Shown: piece after piece, positions 5,161 to 9,377 of the stretch
How positions within the stretch are numbered: position 1 is the stretch's first letter
How the letters are laid out: each line of letters starts with the position of its first letter
From: Comamonadaceae bacterium
GTDB taxonomy: Bacteria > Pseudomonadota > Gammaproteobacteria > Burkholderiales > Burkholderiaceae_C
Length of the DNA stretch: 9,377 nucleotides
Direction: 5' to 3'
NCBI GenBank assembly: GCA_947374505.1
Contig: CANCCE010000100.1
Coordinates: 1 to 9,377 of the forward strand
Notes under the pieces: model-generated
Seen by the model: only the letters and a program-made list of their open reading frames with translations
Told to the model about the DNA's origin: nothing
The model's database searches: none
Position numbers and translations under genes: made by a program

Positions 5161-6555
5161 CTACGCACTGATTTTCAATCGAGCACAGACTTCTTCACGC
5201 GCCATGAGTTCAATCACAGCATCCAGCGAAGGCGTTTGTGGCGTGCCCAGCAACAGCACGCGCACAGGCATGGCCAGTTGCGGCATCTTCAGACCAGCCT
5301 CGGTGAGCACCTGCTTGATGGCTGCAGCAATCGCCGGCTTGCTCCACTCGCAGTTGCTCAAGGCCTTGGCCAAACTTGCCAGCGCAGGTTGCACCGCCGG
5401 CGTCACGTGCGTGGCGATGTCCTCGGCACTGGCGTCAGCACCGCTGCCGATCAACGTGATCCAACCGGCCAATTCGACCAGTGTGCTGCAGCGGTCTTTG
5501 AACAGGCCGCAAGCCTTGGTGACACGTGTTGCGTCCATTGACACGCCCTGCTGTAGCAGGAATGGCACGAGCAATTCAGCGAGCTTGTCGTCGGCCGTGG
5601 CCTTGATGTGCTGGGCATTCACCCAGCGCAGTTTGGCCTCGTCAAACTGCGCGGCGCTCTTGCCCAGATGGTCTAGGTTGAACCATTGCAAAAATTGTTC
5701 ACGGCTGAAAATCTCGTCATCGCCGTGGCTCCAGCCAAGGCGCGCCAGATAGTTCACCATGGCGTCGGGCAAGTAGCCTTCCACCGCGTATTGCGTCACG
5801 GCTTTGGCACCGCTGCGCTTGCTCATTTTTTCGCCCTGCTCGTTCAGCACGGTCGGCAAGTGCGCGTAGACCGGAACGTCTTTGCCCAAGGCCCGAAAAA
5901 TATTGATTTGCCGCGGCGTGTTGTTGACGTGATCGTCACCGCGAATCACGTGCGTGATGGCCATGTCCATGTCGTCGACGACCACGCAGAAGTTGTAGGT
6001 CGGCGTGCCATCCGGGCGGGCGATCACGAGGTCATCGAGTTCGTCGTTGCTGATTTCAATCCGGCCTTTGACTTTGTCGTCCCAGACCACGGCACCGCCT
6101 TGCGGATTTTTGAAACGCAGCACCGGCTGCACGCCTTCAGGCACAAGCGGCAAGACTTTGCCCGCCTCTGGGCGCCAAGTGCCGTCGTAGCGAGGCTTTT
6201 GTTTGGCGGCCATTTGCTGTTCGCGCAGGGCGTCGAGTTCAGCCATGCTCATGTAGCAAGGATAGACATGACCAGCGGCCTGCAACTCGGCCAGCACGGT
6301 CTTATAGCGGTCCATGCGCTGCATTTGGTAGAACGGGCCTTCGTCGTAGTCGAGGCCGAGCCAACGCATGCCTTCGATGATCACGTCGACCGAGGCTTGA
6401 TTCGAGCGATCCAGATCGGTGTCTTCGATGCGCAAAATGAAATCACCGCCCGTCGAACGCGCAAAGGCCCAGGGATACAGCGCCGAACGGATGTTGCCGA
6501 GGTGGATAAAACCCGTCGGCGATGGCGCGAAACGCGTTCTTGTCTTTTGTGTCAT
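5161..6555 (-). CDS. gltX: Glutamyl-tRNA synthetase
   Basis: This cytoplasmic class I aminoacyl-tRNA synthetase (464 residues, usual bacterial length) charges tRNA-Glu with glutamate using ATP. The Rossmann core shows PSPTGFIHLGN with the HIGH-type motif HLGN at 18-21, IEDTD at 43-47, VIRGDDH at about 203-209, and the KMSKR loop at 243-247. The C-terminal 170 residues are the helical anticodon-binding region. The ATG at 6555 lies directly before the conserved TRTRFAPSPTG start; its ribosome-binding signal is weak. It follows metZ after 29 bp, so cotranscription with purF-metZ is likely. The tRNA cluster downstream contains its own tRNA-Glu substrate. Whether it is discriminating or also charges tRNA-Gln cannot be told from this window. 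Confidence 0.98.
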   Translation of the reverse strand: MTQKTRTRFAPSPTGFIHLGNIRSALYPWAFARSTGGDFILRIEDTDLDRSNQASVDVIIEGMRWLGLDYDEGPFYQMQRMDRYKTVLAELQAAGHVYPCYMSMAELDALREQQMAAKQKPRYDGTWRPEAGKVLPLVPEGVQPVLRFKNPQGGAVVWDDKVKGRIEISNDELDDLVIARPDGTPTYNFCVVVDDMDMAITHVIRGDDHVNNTPRQINIFRALGKDVPVYAHLPTVLNEQGEKMSKRSGAKAVTQYAVEGYLPDAMVNYLARLGWSHGDDEIFSREQFLQWFNLDHLGKSAAQFDEAKLRWVNAQHIKATADDKLAELLVPFLLQQGVSMDATRVTKACGLFKDRCSTLVELAGWITLIGSGADASAEDIATHVTPAVQPALASLAKALSNCEWSKPAIAAAIKQVLTEAGLKMPQLAMPVRVLLLGTPQTPSLDAVIELMAREEVCARLKISA

Positions 6556-6584
6556 TGGTGTCTTAGTCGATCAAGCCGAAGTGC

Positions 6585-7808
6585 TTAGGCCAATGCGTTC
6601 AAGCTGCGCAAGCCTTTTTCAAGGTCGGCTTTCAAGTCGTCAATATGTTCCAGGCCAACGGCCACACGGATCAAGGCCTGCGAGATGCCGGCAGCTTGAC
6701 GCTGCGCTTCGCTGAGTCGTCCGTGCGAGGTCGTGGCCGGGTGCGTGATGGTGGTTTTGGTGTCGCCCAAATTGGCGGTGATACTGCACACCTCAGTCGA
6801 ATCAATCACATGGAAAGCGTTCTTCCGCGTTGCCTCCGGGCCAGCCCCTTTGACGTCAAATGACAGCACCGCACCACCCATGCCGGACTGCTGCTGCATG
6901 GCCAAGGCATGTTGTGGATGCGATTTCAGGCCAGGGTAGTAAACACGCGCCACACCAGGCTGCGCTTCGAGCCAGGTCGCCAACGCCAGCGCGCTGGCGC
7001 TTTGCGCCTGCATGCGAATCGACAGCGTCTCCATGCCCTTGAGCACGACCCAGGCGTTGAAGGCCGACAGCGTCATGCCGGCACTGCGCATCACCGGCAC
7101 GAACTTGTCGTCAATGAGTTTTCGAGTAGCACAAATCGCACCGGCAATCACCCGACCTTGGCCGTCAAGATATTTGGTGCCCGAATGGATGATCAGGTCA
7201 GCGCCCATCGCCGTCGGCTGCGACAAAGCCGGTGAGCAAAAGCAGTTGTCCACCGCGAGCAGCGCGCCTGCGGCGTGGGCGACGTCAGCCAAGGCGCGGA
7301 TATCGCACACTTCGGTCAGCGGGTTGGTCGGCGTTTCAGCAAACAAGAGTCGCGTATTGGGCTTGACGGCGGCTTGCCATTGCGCCACATCGGTCTGCGA
7401 GACAAAGCTACTTTCAACACCGAACTTGCCGAACTCACTGCCAATCAGTTTGATGGTTGAGCCAAACACCGACTGCGAACAAATCACGTGGTCGCCGGCC
7501 TTCAGCAAGCCCATGCACATCAACATGATGGCGGCCATGCCGCTGGAGGTGCCGATGCAGGCTTCCGTGCCTTCAAGGGCGGCCAGCCGTTTTTCCATAC
7601 TGGTCACCGTCGGGTTGGTGAAGCGCGAGTACATATAGCCCTCTTCCTCACCCGCAAAGCGGCGCATGGCGGTGGCCGCGTCGGGCTGCACAAAGCTGCT
7701 GGTCAGAAACAGGGCTTCGGAGTTTTCACCGAATTGGCTTTTGTCTTCAGCCACGCGCACGGCGAGCGTGTCGCGGTGCAAATTGGCGGGTAATGTCTTA
7801 GCGGTCAT
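6585..7808 (-). CDS. metZ: O-succinylhomoserine sulfhydrylase
   Basis: This is a PLP enzyme of the Cys/Met metabolism family (407 residues). MetZ-type members make homocysteine from O-succinylhomoserine and sulfide, the direct sulfhydrylation route to methionine. Visible family marks are YSRFTNPT at about 60-67, GTSSGMAA at 86-93 in the PLP phosphate region, ETPTNP at 158-163, the cofactor-contacting Asp in VDNCF (D187), and the PLP lysine K212 in HSGTKYLDGQG. The C-terminal part has SLGD-like ANLGDTKTTITHPATTSH, with the usual substrate-binding residues. The start at 7808 has a GA-rich ribosome-binding region. It lies 23 bp after purF, an order common in betaproteobacteria, which supports MetZ over MetB or MetY. 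The substrate choice (succinyl rather than acetyl) is inferred from family resemblance. Confidence 0.94.
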   Translation of the reverse strand: MTAKTLPANLHRDTLAVRVAEDKSQFGENSEALFLTSSFVQPDAATAMRRFAGEEEGYMYSRFTNPTVTSMEKRLAALEGTEACIGTSSGMAAIMLMCMGLLKAGDHVICSQSVFGSTIKLIGSEFGKFGVESSFVSQTDVAQWQAAVKPNTRLLFAETPTNPLTEVCDIRALADVAHAAGALLAVDNCFCSPALSQPTAMGADLIIHSGTKYLDGQGRVIAGAICATRKLIDDKFVPVMRSAGMTLSAFNAWVVLKGMETLSIRMQAQSASALALATWLEAQPGVARVYYPGLKSHPQHALAMQQQSGMGGAVLSFDVKGAGPEATRKNAFHVIDSTEVCSITANLGDTKTTITHPATTSHGRLSEAQRQAAGISQALIRVAVGLEHIDDLKADLEKGLRSLNALA

Positions 7809-7831
7809 GGCGTTCTCTTCTTCTCAACTCG

Positions 7832-9352
<1,521 letters not shown>

Positions 9353-9377
9353 GATGGACCATTCATAAATTAATTCA

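Noticed and set aside
5686..6588. Plus-strand 300-residue frame antisense to gltX
   Set aside because: It is a long open frame caused by GC-rich codon use of gltX on the opposite strand; the protein is His/Arg/Val-rich without any domain.
7012..7638. Plus-strand 208-residue frame antisense to metZ
   Set aside because: It is a mirror frame of a well-supported gene and has no recognisable protein features.

Overview
The window looks like a piece of a betaproteobacterial chromosome, most likely Burkholderiales and perhaps Comamonadaceae. This placement rests on the purF-metZ-gltX gene order, on tRNAs with encoded CCA ends, and on the GC-rich codon use of those three genes. No 16S rRNA or other decisive marker is present, so it is an inference. 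A housekeeping block on the right meets an accessory, visibly more AT-rich block on the left.

Right half (about 4759-9352, all on the minus strand): purF (purine synthesis), metZ (methionine synthesis) and gltX (glutamyl-tRNA synthetase) are closely spaced and read leftwards. They are followed by a tRNA-Ala(GGC), tRNA-Glu(TTC), tRNA-Asp(GTC) cluster, which has its own promoter with a perfect TATAAT box and ends in a strong terminator at 4716-4752. A second terminator-like hairpin follows at 4615-4634.

Middle (about 866-4530, minus strand): this is the most interesting part, a complete His-Xaa-Ser (Hxs) peptide-modification system in the order hxsA-hxsD-hxsB-hxsC. HxsA is a small secreted precursor ending in six consecutive His-Xaa-Ser triplets. 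HxsD is a small partner protein. HxsB and HxsC are two radical SAM enzymes with CxxxCxxC motifs. hxsD/hxsB overlap by 4 bp and hxsB/hxsC by 7 bp, so the three maturation genes form one translationally coupled unit. A strong intrinsic terminator lies between hxsA and hxsD, which should make precursor transcript exceed maturase transcript. Just upstream is a second small secreted His-rich protein of unknown function, whose link to the system is only positional.

Left end (1-865): the C-terminal part of a RecA-like/AAA ATPase of the RepA replication-helicase type found on plasmids, phages and integrative elements enters on the plus strand, cut by the window edge. Right after its stop codon is a cluster of CCGCCA motifs in both orientations that can fold into a nested hairpin. 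The ATPase gene and the AT-rich hxs cargo beside a tRNA cluster suggest an integrated element. No integrase or convincing attachment-site pair is visible, and the far end of any element would lie outside the window to the left.
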